A stretch of DNA of 64,000 nt from Paraburkholderia sp. PREW-6R (lineage in GTDB: Bacteria; Pseudomonadota; Gammaproteobacteria; Burkholderiales; Burkholderiaceae): assembly GCF_039621805.1 (NCBI RefSeq), contig NZ_CP155073.1, positions 2,852,001-2,916,000 on the forward strand. The letters run 5' to 3'. Each line of letters starts with the position of its first letter. Position 1 is the stretch's first letter. The notes under the pieces are model-generated. The model ran no database searches. It was not told the DNA's origin and worked only from the letters and a program-made list of their open reading frames with translations. The translations under genes were made by a program, and so were the position numbers. Shown piece after piece: positions 11,701-19,540 of this stretch.

Positions 11701-14700
11701 TTGATGCCACCGCCGTTGGTGATGTTGTTCACCGTGTTGCTAATGTTGGTGACACTACCCGCGATGTTCGTGACGTTGCCTGCCAGGTTGCTGACGTTGT
11801 TGTTCAGGTTCGACACGTTCAGATTCGTTGCATACAGCTGCGAACCGTTCACCGCATCCGTACTCGTTGCGCTCAGATCGCCCGCCGTGAGGTGGGTGAT
11901 CTTTGTCGAGCCGCCTGCACCTTGCAACGTGACCGTGTTCTTCGTGCTGTCGTCGTACTGGACCGCGTTGGCTGTGCTGTCAGCAACCGCCGACTGCAAC
12001 TGGCTTACGTTCACCGCGTCCGTGCTGGCCGAGCCGGCTGCAACGTTCGTGATGCGACGCTCTGCTCCTGCCGAACCCACCGACACTTCACCCACCGGCG
12101 TTGCACCAGCCAGCGTGCCCGTCCCCGGGTTGTACGCTGCCGCCGACAGGTTCGCTGTCGTCGTTGCGTTCGAACCGAGTGCTACCGAGTTCGCTGCCGT
12201 GGCTTGCGCATTACCACCGATCGCCACTGCGTCCGTACCTGTTGCCGACGAGTCAGCCAGCGTCGAATTCGTGTGGAAGTACTTGATGCCGCCACCGTTG
12301 GTGATGTTGTTCACCGTGTTGCTGATGTTGGTGACATTACCCGCGATGTTCGTGACGTTGCCGGCCAGGTTGCTGACATTGTTGCTCAGGTTCGAAACGT
12401 TATTGCTGACGTTGTTCACCTTCGCATCTTCCGACTGCAACTGGCTCACGTTCACCGCATCCGTGCCATTCAGGCCCGCTGCGACGTTCGTGATACGGCG
12501 TTCAGCACCTGCTGCACCAACCGACACTTCACCGCCCGCTGCCGTCGCTGCGGCGATCGCCGTGCCGCCAAACGGCGAGAAGCCTCCCGTTGTGAGCGAG
12601 GTCGAGTTCGCCAGCGAGTTCGAACCCAAGGCTACCGAGTTCGCCGTCGTTGCCGATGCGTTACCACCGATCGCCACTGCATCCGTACCCGTTGCCGACG
12701 AGTCAGCCAGCGTCGAGTTCGTGTGGAAGTACTTGATGCCGCCACCATTGGTGATGTTGTTCACCGTGTTGCTGATGTTGGTGACGTTACCTGCGATGTT
12801 GGTGACATTGCCTGCCAGGTTCGCCACGTTCGCGTTCGTCGAGTACAGCTGCGAACCATTCACCGCGTCCGTGCTGGTGGCGCTCAGATCGCCCGCCGTC
12901 AGGTGGGTAATCTTCGTCGAGCCGCCTGCACCCTGCAGCGTGACCGTGTTCTTCGTGCTGTCGTCGTACTGGACCGCGTTCGCCGTGCTGTCAGCCACCG
13001 CCGACTGCAACTGGCTTACGTTCACCGCGTCCGTGCCTGCCGCACCGGCTGCCACGTTCGTGATGCGACGCTCGGCACCTGCGGAGCCCACCGATACTTC
13101 GCCCACCGGCGTTGCGCCCGCCAGCGTGCCCGTACCCGGGTTGTACGCTGCGGCCGACAGGTTCGCTGTCGTCGTTGCGTTCGAACCGAGTGCTACCGAG
13201 TTTGCTGCCGTCGCCTGGGCGTTGCCGCCGATCGCCACTGCATCCGTACCCGTTGCCGACGAGTCCGCCAGCGTCGAGTTCGCGTGGAAGTACTTGATGC
13301 CGCCACCATTGGTGATGTTGTTCACCGTGTTGCTGATGTTGGTGACATCACCCGCGATGTTCGTCACGTTGCCTGCCAGGTTCGCCACGTTCGCGTTCGT
13401 CGAGTACAGCTGCGAGCCGTTCACCGCGTCCGTGCTGGTTGCGCTCAGATCGCCCGCCGTGAGATGGGTGATCTTCGTCGAGCCGCCTGCACCTTGAAGC
13501 GTGACCGTGTTCTTGGTGCCGTCGTCGTACTGCACTGCGTTCGCCGTGCTGTCAGCAACCGCGGACTGCAACTGGCTTACATTCACCGCGTCGGTACCTG
13601 CCGAGCCGGCTGCCACGTTCGTGATGCGACGCTCAGCACCTGCCGAACCCACCGACACTTCACCCACTGGCGTTGTACCCGCCAGCGTGCCCGTACCCGG
13701 GTTGTACGCTGCGGCCGACAGGTTCGCTGTCGTCCTGGCGTTCGAACCAAGTGCTACCGAATTCGCTGCCGTCGCCTGGGCATTGCCGCCGATCGCCACT
13801 GCATCCGCGCCCGTTGCCGACGAATCGGGCAGCGTCGAGTTCGTGTGGAAGTACTTGATGCCGCCACCGTTGGTGATGTTGTTCACCGTGTTGCTGATGT
13901 TGGTGACGTTGCCCGCGATGTTCGTGACATTGCCTGCCAGGTTTGCAACGTTGTTGCTGACGTTGTTCACCTTCGCATCTTCCGACTGCAACTGGCTTAC
14001 GTTCACCGCATCCGTACCGTTCAGGCCCGCTGCGACGTTCGTGATGCGACGTTCAGCACCTGCTGCACCCATCGACACTTCACCGCCTGCTGCCGTCGCT
14101 GCTGCGATTGCTGTGCCGCCGACTGGCGTGAAGCCTGCCGTCGTGAGCGTGGTCGAGTTTGCCAGCGAGTGCGAGCCGAGTGCTACCGAGTTCGCCGTCG
14201 TGGCTTGCGCATTGCCACCGATCGCCACTGCGTCCGTGCCCGTTGCCGACGAATCCGCCAGCGTCGAGTTCGCATGGAAGTACTTGATGCCGCCACCGTT
14301 GGTGATGTTGTTCACCGTGTTGCTGATGTTGGTGACACTACCTGCGATGTTCGTCACATTGCCGGCCAGGTTCGCAACGTTATTGCTGACGTTGTTCACC
14401 TTCGCATCTTCCGACTGCAACTGGCTCACGTTCACCGCATCCGTGCCTGCCGAACCGGCTGCAACGTTCGTGATGCGACGCTCGGCACCTGCCGAACCCA
14501 CCGACACTTCACCCACCGGCGTTGCGCCAGCCAGCGCGCCTGTACCCGGGTTGTACGCTGCCGCCGACAGGTTCGCTGTCGTCGTTGCGTTCGAACCGAG
14601 TGCTACCGAGTTCGCTGCCGTCGCTTGCGCGTTGCCACCGATCGCCACTGCGTCCGTGCCCGTTGCCGACGAATCCGCCAGCGTCGAGTTCGCGTGGAAG

Positions 14701-15392
14701 TACTTGATGTCAACGCCATTGTTGATGTTGTTGATCTGATTGCCCAAATTTCCCAACGCAGCGTCAACGGTGCTGAAAGCCGAGCCGACGTCACTACTTG
14801 GACCGGTGGTGCCGTCAATAGCATTTGCTTGAGTCAGTGCGTAGCTTGGGCCCGTGACGGCACCCGTAGTGGCGTTAAAGGTAGCTCCGCCACCAAGGGC
14901 TGTGACGACAGGCTGCAGTTGACTAACATTGACGGCGTCAGACGCTCCCAAACCCGCATTAAGCCCAGAAAACAATACGCCCGTCGTACCATTGGTAAGC
15001 GTCGCCATATAGGCGGTTCCACTGTTTGCGCCTGGGATGAAGACCAACCTACGCTGGGTAGTGCTAGCAATGATGTCCGTACCGGCGTGACCCATGCCGT
15101 TAAAATCGTCCCTTCCGAGAACGTTCCCCGCAAGGTCACGGGTGGTCCAAGAAGAACAGTTAGATGCGGTTCCGGAATACGTGTAGTTGTACGCACCGGT
15201 ACTAGTAGCTGCACAAAAATCGGCCCATGCCATGCCGGGCAGCGAGAGACCGGCAACGCCTGCGACAACACTGCCTAACGCAACGATGACCGTGCGACTT
15301 GACTTCGTCTTGCCTCGCGCGACGGCATTTTCCTGCACTGCCACCCAAGATCCAGATGATTCGTTCCAGACGGATCTATAAATCTTATTCAC
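8766..15392 (-). CDS. Giant trimeric autotransporter adhesin (YadA/Hia-like, type Vc)
   Basis: 2208-residue surface adhesin predicted to form an obligate homotrimer. It starts with an extended signal peptide region (MNKIYRSVWNESSGSWVAVQ), with cleavage predicted after AWA at residue 57. A unique region follows with two cysteines (C60, C79). Residues 229 to about 1566 hold eight repeats of YadA-type head motifs (AVAIGGNAQAT, NSVALGSN), Hia-type necks (ERRITNVAAG, DAVNVSQLQS) and coiled-coil stalk rich in VTNIAGNVTNIS. Two shorter, diverged head units start at residues 1567 and 1836. The last 80 or so residues form the YadA beta-barrel anchor and end in an aromatic residue (YQW). It is preceded by an AT-richer upstream region. 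Likely roles are autoagglutination, biofilm or host/plant surface attachment; the ligand is unknown. Confidence 0.95.
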   Translation of the reverse strand: MNKIYRSVWNESSGSWVAVQENAVARGKTKSSRTVIVALGSVVAGVAGLSLPGMAWADFCAATSTGAYNYTYSGTASNCSSWTTRDLAGNVLGRDDFNGMGHAGTDIIASTTQRRLVFIPGANSGTAYMATLTNGTTGVLFSGLNAGLGASDAVNVSQLQPVVTALGGGATFNATTGAVTGPSYALTQANAIDGTTGPSSDVGSAFSTVDAALGNLGNQINNINNGVDIKYFHANSTLADSSATGTDAVAIGGNAQATAANSVALGSNATTTANLSAAAYNPGTGALAGATPVGEVSVGSAGAERRITNVAAGSAGTDAVNVSQLQSEDAKVNNVSNNVANLAGNVTNIAGSVTNISNTVNNITNGGGIKYFHANSTLADSSATGTDAVAIGGNAQATTANSVALGSHSLANSTTLTTAGFTPVGGTAIAAATAAGGEVSMGAAGAERRITNVAAGLNGTDAVNVSQLQSEDAKVNNVSNNVANLAGNVTNIAGNVTNISNTVNNITNGGGIKYFHTNSTLPDSSATGADAVAIGGNAQATAANSVALGSNARTTANLSAAAYNPGTGTLAGTTPVGEVSVGSAGAERRITNVAAGSAGTDAVNVSQLQSAVADSTANAVQYDDGTKNTVTLQGAGGSTKITHLTAGDLSATSTDAVNGSQLYSTNANVANLAGNVTNIAGDVTNISNTVNNITNGGGIKYFHANSTLADSSATGTDAVAIGGNAQATAANSVALGSNATTTANLSAAAYNPGTGTLAGATPVGEVSVGSAGAERRITNVAAGAAGTDAVNVSQLQSAVADSTANAVQYDDSTKNTVTLQGAGGSTKITHLTAGDLSATSTDAVNGSQLYSTNANVANLAGNVTNIAGNVTNISNTVNNITNGGGIKYFHTNSTLADSSATGTDAVAIGGNASATTANSVALGSNSLANSTSLTTGGFSPFGGTAIAAATAAGGEVSVGAAGAERRITNVAAGLNGTDAVNVSQLQSEDAKVNNVSNNVSNLSNNVSNLAGNVTNIAGNVTNISNTVNNITNGGGIKYFHTNSTLADSSATGTDAVAIGGNAQATAANSVALGSNATTTANLSAAAYNPGTGTLAGATPVGEVSVGSAGAERRITNVAAGSASTDAVNVSQLQSAVADSTANAVQYDDSTKNTVTLQGAGGSTKITHLTAGDLSATSTDAVNGSQLYATNLNVSNLNNNVSNLAGNVTNIAGSVTNISNTVNNITNGGGIKYFHANSTLADSSATGTDAVAIGGNAQATAANSVALGSNSVANSTSLTTAGFTPVGGTAIAAATAAGGEVSVGAAGAERRITIVAAGLNGTDAVNVSQLQSEDAKVNNVSNNVANLAGNVTNIAGNVTNISNTVNNITNGAGIKYFHANSTLADSSATGADAVAIGGNAQATAANSVALGSNATTTANLSAAAYNPGTGTLAGTTPVGEVSVGSAGAERRITNVAAGSASTDAVNVSQLQSAVADSTANAVQYDDSTKNTITLQGAGGSTKITHLTAGDLSATSTDAVNGSQLYETNANVSNLSNNVSNLAGNVTNIAGDVTNISNTVNNITNGGGIKYFHANSTLADSSATGTDSLAAGPAAVASAVNAVAVGNGANASNAGAVALGAGSTTTSAVATSGTTIGGVTYTFAGTAPTSTVSVGSAGNERTITNVAAGRLSATSTDAINGSQLYATNQQVTQNSSDITNLTNIVNSGSVGLVQQDATTRTVTVAKDTDGTVVDFTGTAGSRQLTGVADGAVNATSVDAVNGSQLYALADSTSKAMGGGSTVNPDGSITAPTYLVGGDTFNNVGDAITNLDGRTTQNSTDISNINNTLNNITNNGAPIKYFHANSTLPDSQATGAESVAIGGNAQSIAANSVALGSNSVADRANTVSVGSAGNERQITNVAAGTADTDAVNVAQLKASGMINPDGTTNAAVVYDHNADGTTNYNSVTMGNGVDGGTTIHNVAAGTAGNDAVNLDQMNAAITTVTNIALSGGNPLFAADGDRDTEAAVASGTHATAMGANSQATGENSVATGASAQASGSNAVAMGANSKATGANSVALGANSVADRDNAVSVGSAGSERQITNVAAGTATTDAVNVGQLNDSISSAVGNLPAGMTAKDYTDQQVNSVQNSVNQLAKNAYAGIAAATALTMIPDVDQGKTIAVGVGGGSYKGSQAVALGISARITENLKMKAGAGTSSQGTTFGVGASYQW
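10695..14708 (-). repeat. Mosaic repeat field inside the trimeric autotransporter
   Basis: Eight successive units each open with IKYFH(A/T)NSTL. Starts fall at protein residues 229, 369, 512, 699, 886, 1036, 1230 and 1373, with the next boundary at 1567, giving spacings of 140, 143, 187, 187, 150, 194, 143 and 194 residues. Two head types are mixed: type A (units 1, 3, 4, 6, 8; AAYNPGTG) and type B (units 2, 5, 7; an FxPxGGTAIAAATAAGG segment). Type A units 3, 4, 6 and 8 add a QGAGGSTKITHLTAGDLSAT insert. DNA identity between units is very high, so copy number may change by recombination. Confidence 0.92.
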
Positions 15393-16254
15393 AAAGCACT
15401 CCTAAAAATATATGGATAGTTCGTTCGAGAACTTGAGGGTCCACCGACGGATAGACGCGAACGCGCCACGGTGCACCGGTTAGTCAAGTGCCTCGTTTAA
15501 AAATTAAATGGGAAAAGAATGCGCTCCGCAGTCGCGGGTGTTGGCTCTGATTTCCGGATGACAGACAAGTACCGGAATGAACCCAGCGATTTGAAATCTG
15601 AAACTTGCCGCTCTGCTCAATCCATAACCGATTTTATTGTGAGATAAACGGGCGGCACATCGGACGACTCCCAATTGCTCTTAGAGTAAGTCGCAATAGC
15701 GGAGACGCCGTTTTGAAACGAATCAGAACATTCTGATTTTCGACAAGAGACCTAGCACAACTGACCTTCACTCATGCATAAACAGGATTAGCCGAGTTAG
15801 AGCTCGCTAACGCACAGATTTGCCGACCGCTGTCGCATCAATCTCGGCAAATCTGAGAGTAGCTCTGCTGGGCTAAACGCCAGCGCAAATTAGCGAACAA
15901 ATACGTTTCGACCGTCGCGACTGCGCATCGTGAAAAAATGTGACGAGTCATTTGTCGTGAATTGAACGAAACTGGGATCAAACGAATTGGCTAGCAAGCG
16001 TCGGATGCGTCGACCGGGTAGATACCAAACTTCCGCCGTCAGTCAAAGGATTAACTAGCCGAGGGCGCTTCGGCTTCCGGGCCCCCCGTTTATATCTAGC
16101 GAAGCGTTGGCCCTCGGATTTGGGAAGTACAACTGCGGTGTAGATCGAATCGCTCAGAGACAGGTGCATGGATTCCCTACGCGCGGAAGTTCGCGAGGAA
16201 GGCCGGTCCCTTACTCGTAAGTGCTGCTCCGCGCGTCGGCCTAAAACCGCGATA
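15393..16254. other. Gene-poor, AT-richer region upstream of the adhesin
   Basis: About 860 bases with no convincing gene. Base composition is visibly less GC-rich than the flanks and stop codons occur in all frames. It must hold the adhesin promoter (minus strand, near 15400-15600), but I cannot pick a -35/-10 pair with confidence. Open frames at its right edge are fragments of the decayed proA described next. Confidence 0.6.
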
Positions 16255-16440
16255 GTCACGTTCGGACGCGATTCGTAAAAGAATCTGATCGTGCCGAGCG
16301 GCGCGCGCATCTGACCGACCTAGATATCGCTTGGCCGATATTTAAGATTGCTGATTTTGCGGATCGAACTGTCCAGCGCGGTGACTTGCCGCAATTTTGG
16401 ACCACCGTCTTCACCGCTTTGTCCGACAGTGTCAAGCATC
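16255..16440 (-). pseudogene. Decayed internal fragment of proA
   Basis: This 186-base stretch aligns base for base, at roughly 80 percent identity by eye, with part of the intact proA about 2.7 kb away (around 19001-19190, same strand). Shared blocks include GTCACGTTCGGACGCGA, GCGCATCTGACCGACCT, GGCCGATATTT and GCTTTGTCCGACAG. In translation YESRPNVTI and TLSDKA are recognisable but fall in different reading frames, so at least one frameshift is present. No start, catalytic Cys region or C terminus remains. It is a relic, either of a duplication or of an imported second proA. Confidence 0.85.
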
Positions 16441-16456
16441 GCCGACGCTTCCGCCC

Positions 16457-16648
16457 GGCACTGTGCAAACGGTCGGAGACCTGAAAATCCGTGTAGTTGG
16501 AAATGTCGCAACCGTGTCCGGAATGAGCCACTACACACCGGCCTTCGGCATCAACGCAACGAGTTACGCGTTCACCGATCTCTACGTTCGGCGCGGCAAC
16601 ACATGGCGTGTCGCGTCCTCGCGTACGGTACGCGAGGCAACGACGTAG
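16457..16648 (+). pseudogene. 3' remnant of a probable NTF2-like (SnoaL/DUF4440) gene
   Basis: The plus-strand frame ending at the TAG 16646-16648 encodes about 63 residues: GDLKIRVVGNVATVSG, then TSYAFTDLYVRRGNTWRVASS. The pattern of V-x-G-x-x-A-x-V-x-G followed by F-T-D-x-Y-V-x-R-x-G-x-W-x-V is typical of the C-terminal strands of DUF4440/SnoaL-like proteins. The N-terminal half is absent, because going upstream the frame runs directly into the proA fragment on the opposite strand. The junction looks like a deletion scar. The family assignment is from memory and moderately certain. Confidence 0.55.
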
Positions 16649-16687
16649 ATGAGCGCACTGTCCGCAGTCGTCATCCACGATACAAAC

Positions 16688-16724
16688 AAAAAGAGGCGCG
16701 AATATTTCGCGCCTCTTTGCTTTT
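16688..16724. terminator. Bidirectional intrinsic terminator
   Basis: A 12-bp stem (16691-16702 with 16706-16717, loop TAT) has A-rich sequence on the left and T-rich sequence on the right. It ends the minus-strand gene at 16749-17168 and probably once ended the NTF2-like gene on the plus strand. Confidence 0.88.
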
Positions 16725-16748
16725 CCAGACCGCCCGGCCTGACTGAAT

Positions 16749-17168
16749 TTAATGCGTCGTCGCCGTCACGCGCGACTCGCTATCCTCATCTGCCCCCGCA
16801 TCCACCGCTTCCCCTTCCTCTTTCGCTTCGGCGAGCAATTTAGCCGCCACGCTCGCCGTAATCCGCCGATGCGGCACGCCCCGTGCATCGAGTGCAATGA
16901 CCTGATACAACTCGCGGTCGCATTCCACTTCGCGCTCGTAGGATTCACACGTCTCCAGCAGCAACTCCAGCAACGCTTTCTGCTCGCGTCTGTCAGCGCT
17001 CGTGAGCGCAGGAGTCCTGCATATCGAGGCCGCGAGAGTCGCCAGCCGGTTGAGTTGGCTCAACTGCCGTTCGCAGGAGCCGAAGGCGGACAACGCGAGT
17101 TTTTCGTACTGCAAAGCGTCGACGGGCGGCCGCGACTCGGTTTTCATGTTCTTTCTGGTTTTGCTCAT
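16749..17168 (-). CDS. Conserved-looking hypothetical protein
   Basis: 139 residues, not recognised. It is mostly helical in appearance, with a basic N terminus (MSKTRKNMK), Leu-rich helices around QLSQLNRLATLAASI and KALLELLLETCESYE, and an acidic Glu/Ala/Asp-rich tail. There is no signal peptide or membrane segment. The ATG at 17168 has a GGGAG site 9 bases upstream and a strong terminator follows, so it reads as a real, single-gene transcript. The upstream region holds the inverted-repeat element at 17240-17379. Composition and coding bias are like the core genome. Confidence 0.65.
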   Translation of the reverse strand: MSKTRKNMKTESRPPVDALQYEKLALSAFGSCERQLSQLNRLATLAASICRTPALTSADRREQKALLELLLETCESYEREVECDRELYQVIALDARGVPHRRITASVAAKLLAEAKEEGEAVDAGADEDSESRVTATTH

Positions 17169-17239
17169 GCTGCGATCTCCCTAGGACCTTATAGGTTCGC
17201 CCGACACTCGCTTGCAAGGTGGGTGAGCGGGCACGTAGC

Positions 17240-17379
17240 GGGTTGACAGACCGGGTCAGAAACAAAACCGGCGAGCCTTGCGGCTCCCCACCACGTCCCG
17301 CCCATTGATATAGACGTGCAGAGGCAGACGCACGCCCCGCCTGAGCGGGTGTGCGGTTTCTGACACAGGCTGTCAAACC
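17240..17379. repeat. Inverted-repeat element (140 bp) with internal dyads
   Basis: 24-bp arms at 17240-17263 and 17356-17379 are inverted copies matching at 20 of 24 positions (core TTGACAG...GTCAGAAAC). The right arm contains the dyad TGACA-CAGGC-TGTCA (17361-17375). Between the arms lie two further hairpins: GAGCC-TTGC-GGCTC, and a longer stem pairing CGCAC and CCCGC with GCGGG and GTGCG (17329-17355). It is non-coding. It may be a small palindromic or MITE-like repeat, or a regulatory leader for the gene at 16749-17168. Confidence 0.6.
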
Positions 17380-17392
17380 TGACCACTGGTCA
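17380..17392. promoter_or_regulatory. Perfect 13-bp palindrome, possible repressor operator
   Basis: TGACCA-C-TGGTCA is a perfect dyad abutting the right arm of the inverted-repeat element. Its form resembles GntR-type operators, but no adjacent regulator gene is present, so the protein that would bind is unknown. The remaining bases up to 17500 show nothing further that I can support. Confidence 0.35.
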
Positions 17393-17500
17393 AAGCCAGC
17401 AGTCCAAGAATTATAAGTCAGCCCGAGCCACGAAACCTGTCCCAATAAAGGCCGTGAGCCATGTTAGCCATTAGGCCTAGGACGATCATTCAGCGCTAGG

Positions 17501-17542
17501 AAAAGCAAAAAGGGCAGTCCGCTGCACGCAGCAAACTGCCCC
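17501..17542 (-). terminator. Intrinsic terminator after the hemJ-like gene
   Basis: GGGCAGT (17512-17518) pairs with ACTGCCC (17535-17541) around a nested GCTGC-AC-GCAGC stem. On the minus strand it is followed by TTTTTGCTTTT. It lies about 70 bases past the stop of the gene at 17612. Confidence 0.8.
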
Positions 17543-17611
17543 ATCTCATGAGCCGCAAAAAAACATAAGAGCCGCAAGCGCCGCAAAAAAAGCGCAGCCC
17601 CGGACCCGATC

Positions 17612-18028
17612 CTAAAACGGCTTAATCACCACCAACGCCACTGCCGCCAACATCCCCAGCACCGGCAGTTCGTTGAACATCCGATACCACTTGTCCGAGC
17701 GACGGTTCTCCCCGCGCTCGAACGTGCGCAGCAGCACGCCGCAATAAGCGTGATAAATCAGCAGCAACACGACGACGCCGACCTTCGCGTGAATCCAGCC
17801 CTGCCCGCTGCCGATTCCGACCACCAGCCACAACCACAGACCACAAGCCAACGCGGGCACCGCAATAAACGTCATGAAACGGAACAGCTTGCGCGCCATG
17901 ACGAGGAGCCGCGCCGTTGCCGCCGGCTCGGTTTCCATCGCCAGATTGACGAAAATGCGCGGCAGATAGAACAGGCCGGCGAACCAGGATGCAACCAGAA
18001 CAATGTGAAACGTCTTGATCCAAAGCAT
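17612..18028 (-). CDS. HemJ/CopD-like integral membrane protein
   Basis: 138-residue inner-membrane protein with four predicted helices. It begins MLWIKTFHIVLVASWFAGLF and continues YLPRIFVN, which is the characteristic start of HemJ (UPF0093), a protoporphyrinogen IX oxidase. The conserved His (H8) and a Lys in GWIHAK (K82) are present. In Burkholderia genomes such genes are often labelled CopD family. An upstream in-frame extension exists, but the ATG at 18028 gives the family N terminus. It lies 91 bases after the proA stop in the same direction and may be co-transcribed. HemJ is preferred over a copper-resistance role. Confidence 0.75.
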   Translation of the reverse strand: MLWIKTFHIVLVASWFAGLFYLPRIFVNLAMETEPAATARLLVMARKLFRFMTFIAVPALACGLWLWLVVGIGSGQGWIHAKVGVVVLLLIYHAYCGVLLRTFERGENRRSDKWYRMFNELPVLGMLAAVALVVIKPF

Positions 18029-18119
18029 CAGCAATCCCCGCGTGCTACGTGGCGGCACGATGCGGCGCGCGCGCAGGCCGGAGGCACCGCTAACGCGTCC
18101 ATCAACTGACGAGTCGCGC

Positions 18120-19391
18120 TCATTGCCGCCCCTCGCCGTGACCCAGCACGACATATTTCAACGACGTCAGCCCTTCCAGTCCCACGGGCCCGCGCGCATG
18201 CAGCTTGTCGTTCGAAATGCCGATCTCCGCGCCCAGACCGAATTCGAAGCCATCCGCAAACCGCGTGGACGCATTGACCATCACGCTCGCCGAATCGACC
18301 TCGCGCAGAAAGCGCATCGCGCGGTCGTGGTCTTCGGTCACGATCGCGTCAGTATGCTGCGAGCTGTAGGTGTTGATGTGCTCGATCGCGGCGTCCAGAT
18401 TGTCGACCACCTTGATCGCCAGCACCGGCGCGAGATACTCGGTGCGCCAGTCTTCTTCGGTGGCATCGACGAGCGGCCCCACGCCCGCATCGGCCAGCAC
18501 CGCGCGCGCCGCCGCATCCACGCGCAGCTCGACTTCCTTGTTGCGATACAGCTTGCCGAGCGGCGGCAACACTTGCGCGGCGATATCGCGCGCGACCAGC
18601 AGCGTTTCCATCGTATTGCAGGTGCCGTAGCGGTGCGTCTTCGCGTTGTCGCAGACGGTCAGCGCCTTCGCCAGATCCGCGCGGTCGTCCACGTACACGT
18701 GGCAGATGCCGTCGAGATGCTTGATCATCGGCACGCGCGCTTCGTTCATCAGCCGCTCGATCAGGCTCTTGCCGCCGCGCGGCACGATCACGTCGACGTG
18801 TTCTGTCATCGTGATCAGTTTGCCGACCGCGGCGCGGTCCGACGTGGCCACCACCTGTACGGCGTCCTGCGGCAAACCGGCCGCTTCCAGCCCTTCGCCG
18901 ATCAGCTTCGCCAACGCGGTGTTGCATTCGAGCGCTTCGGAACCGCCGCGCAGAATCGTCGCGTTGCCCGATTTGAGACACAGCGCGGCGGCGTCGATGG
19001 TCACGTTCGGACGCGACTCGTAGATGATCCCGATCACGCCGAGCGGCACGCGCATCTGACCGACCTGGATACCACTCGGCCGATATTTGAGATTGCTGAT
19101 CTCGCCGATCGGATCGGCCAGCGCGGCAACTTGCCGCAAACCTTCGACCATCGTCTTCAGCGCTTTGTCCGACAGCGTCAAGCGGTCGATGAACGCCGCG
19201 TCGTGCCCTTTCTCGCGTGCTTTGGCGACATCGCGCGCATTGGCCTCCTTCAGCGTGGCGGCGTCGCGCTCGATCGCCCCGGCGACGGCGGCCAGCGCCG
19301 CATTTTTTGCCGCCGTCGACGCCCGTGCCATCGCCCGCGATGCTTGGCGGGCGCGTCGGCCGAGGTCGGTCATGTACTGGTCGATATCCAT
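18120..19391 (-). CDS. proA: Gamma-glutamyl phosphate reductase
   Basis: Second step of proline synthesis: NADPH reduction of glutamyl 5-phosphate to the semialdehyde. The 423-residue protein has the aldehyde dehydrogenase fold. The catalytic Cys is C258 in the GTCNTMETL motif, and [11 protein letters not shown] and GLGAEIGIS segments are typical. The open frame extends 27 codons upstream, but the ATG at 19391 yields the usual MDIDQYM start. A decayed copy of its middle part lies at 16255-16440. Confidence 0.97.
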   Translation of the reverse strand: MDIDQYMTDLGRRARQASRAMARASTAAKNAALAAVAGAIERDAATLKEANARDVAKAREKGHDAAFIDRLTLSDKALKTMVEGLRQVAALADPIGEISNLKYRPSGIQVGQMRVPLGVIGIIYESRPNVTIDAAALCLKSGNATILRGGSEALECNTALAKLIGEGLEAAGLPQDAVQVVATSDRAAVGKLITMTEHVDVIVPRGGKSLIERLMNEARVPMIKHLDGICHVYVDDRADLAKALTVCDNAKTHRYGTCNTMETLLVARDIAAQVLPPLGKLYRNKEVELRVDAAARAVLADAGVGPLVDATEEDWRTEYLAPVLAIKVVDNLDAAIEHINTYSSQHTDAIVTEDHDRAMRFLREVDSASVMVNASTRFADGFEFGLGAEIGISNDKLHARGPVGLEGLTSLKYVVLGHGEGRQ

Positions 19392-19540
19392 GGTGATTCT
19401 CGTGGTGCCGCGCACGGTCGAGTGCGGCGGACAGACAGAATAAACAAACGTGAACGATTGTAAGGCGGGCAAAGAGGCTTTGCTTGCTTGCGGCGACGGC
19501 CACCGCCAACGGCGCGGAATAGATGCGAGCCAGCGGCCGT

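Noticed and set aside
10695..14708. Regular repeats resembling a repeat array such as CRISPR
   Set aside because: The units are 420-580 bases, in frame, and encode adhesin head-neck-stalk modules; there are no short repeats with unique spacers and no cas genes.
8931..15278. A 2115-codon open frame on the plus strand, opposite the adhesin gene
   Set aside because: It is an antisense shadow. The repeats of the adhesin gene carry no stop in that frame, so it stays open for all copies. The protein is Arg/Val/His-rich with no domain, and the minus-strand frame has a signal peptide, head motifs and a YadA anchor.
15978..16310. 110-codon minus-strand ORF upstream of the adhesin
   Set aside because: Only its first residues (up to YESRPNVTI) match ProA, in a frame shifted relative to the rest of the relic; the remainder is not recognisable.
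16397..16648. 83-residue plus-strand ORF as an intact small gene
   Set aside because: The first 20 or so codons are the reverse strand of the proA relic; only the rest resembles an NTF2-like C terminus, so it is a chimeric leftover.
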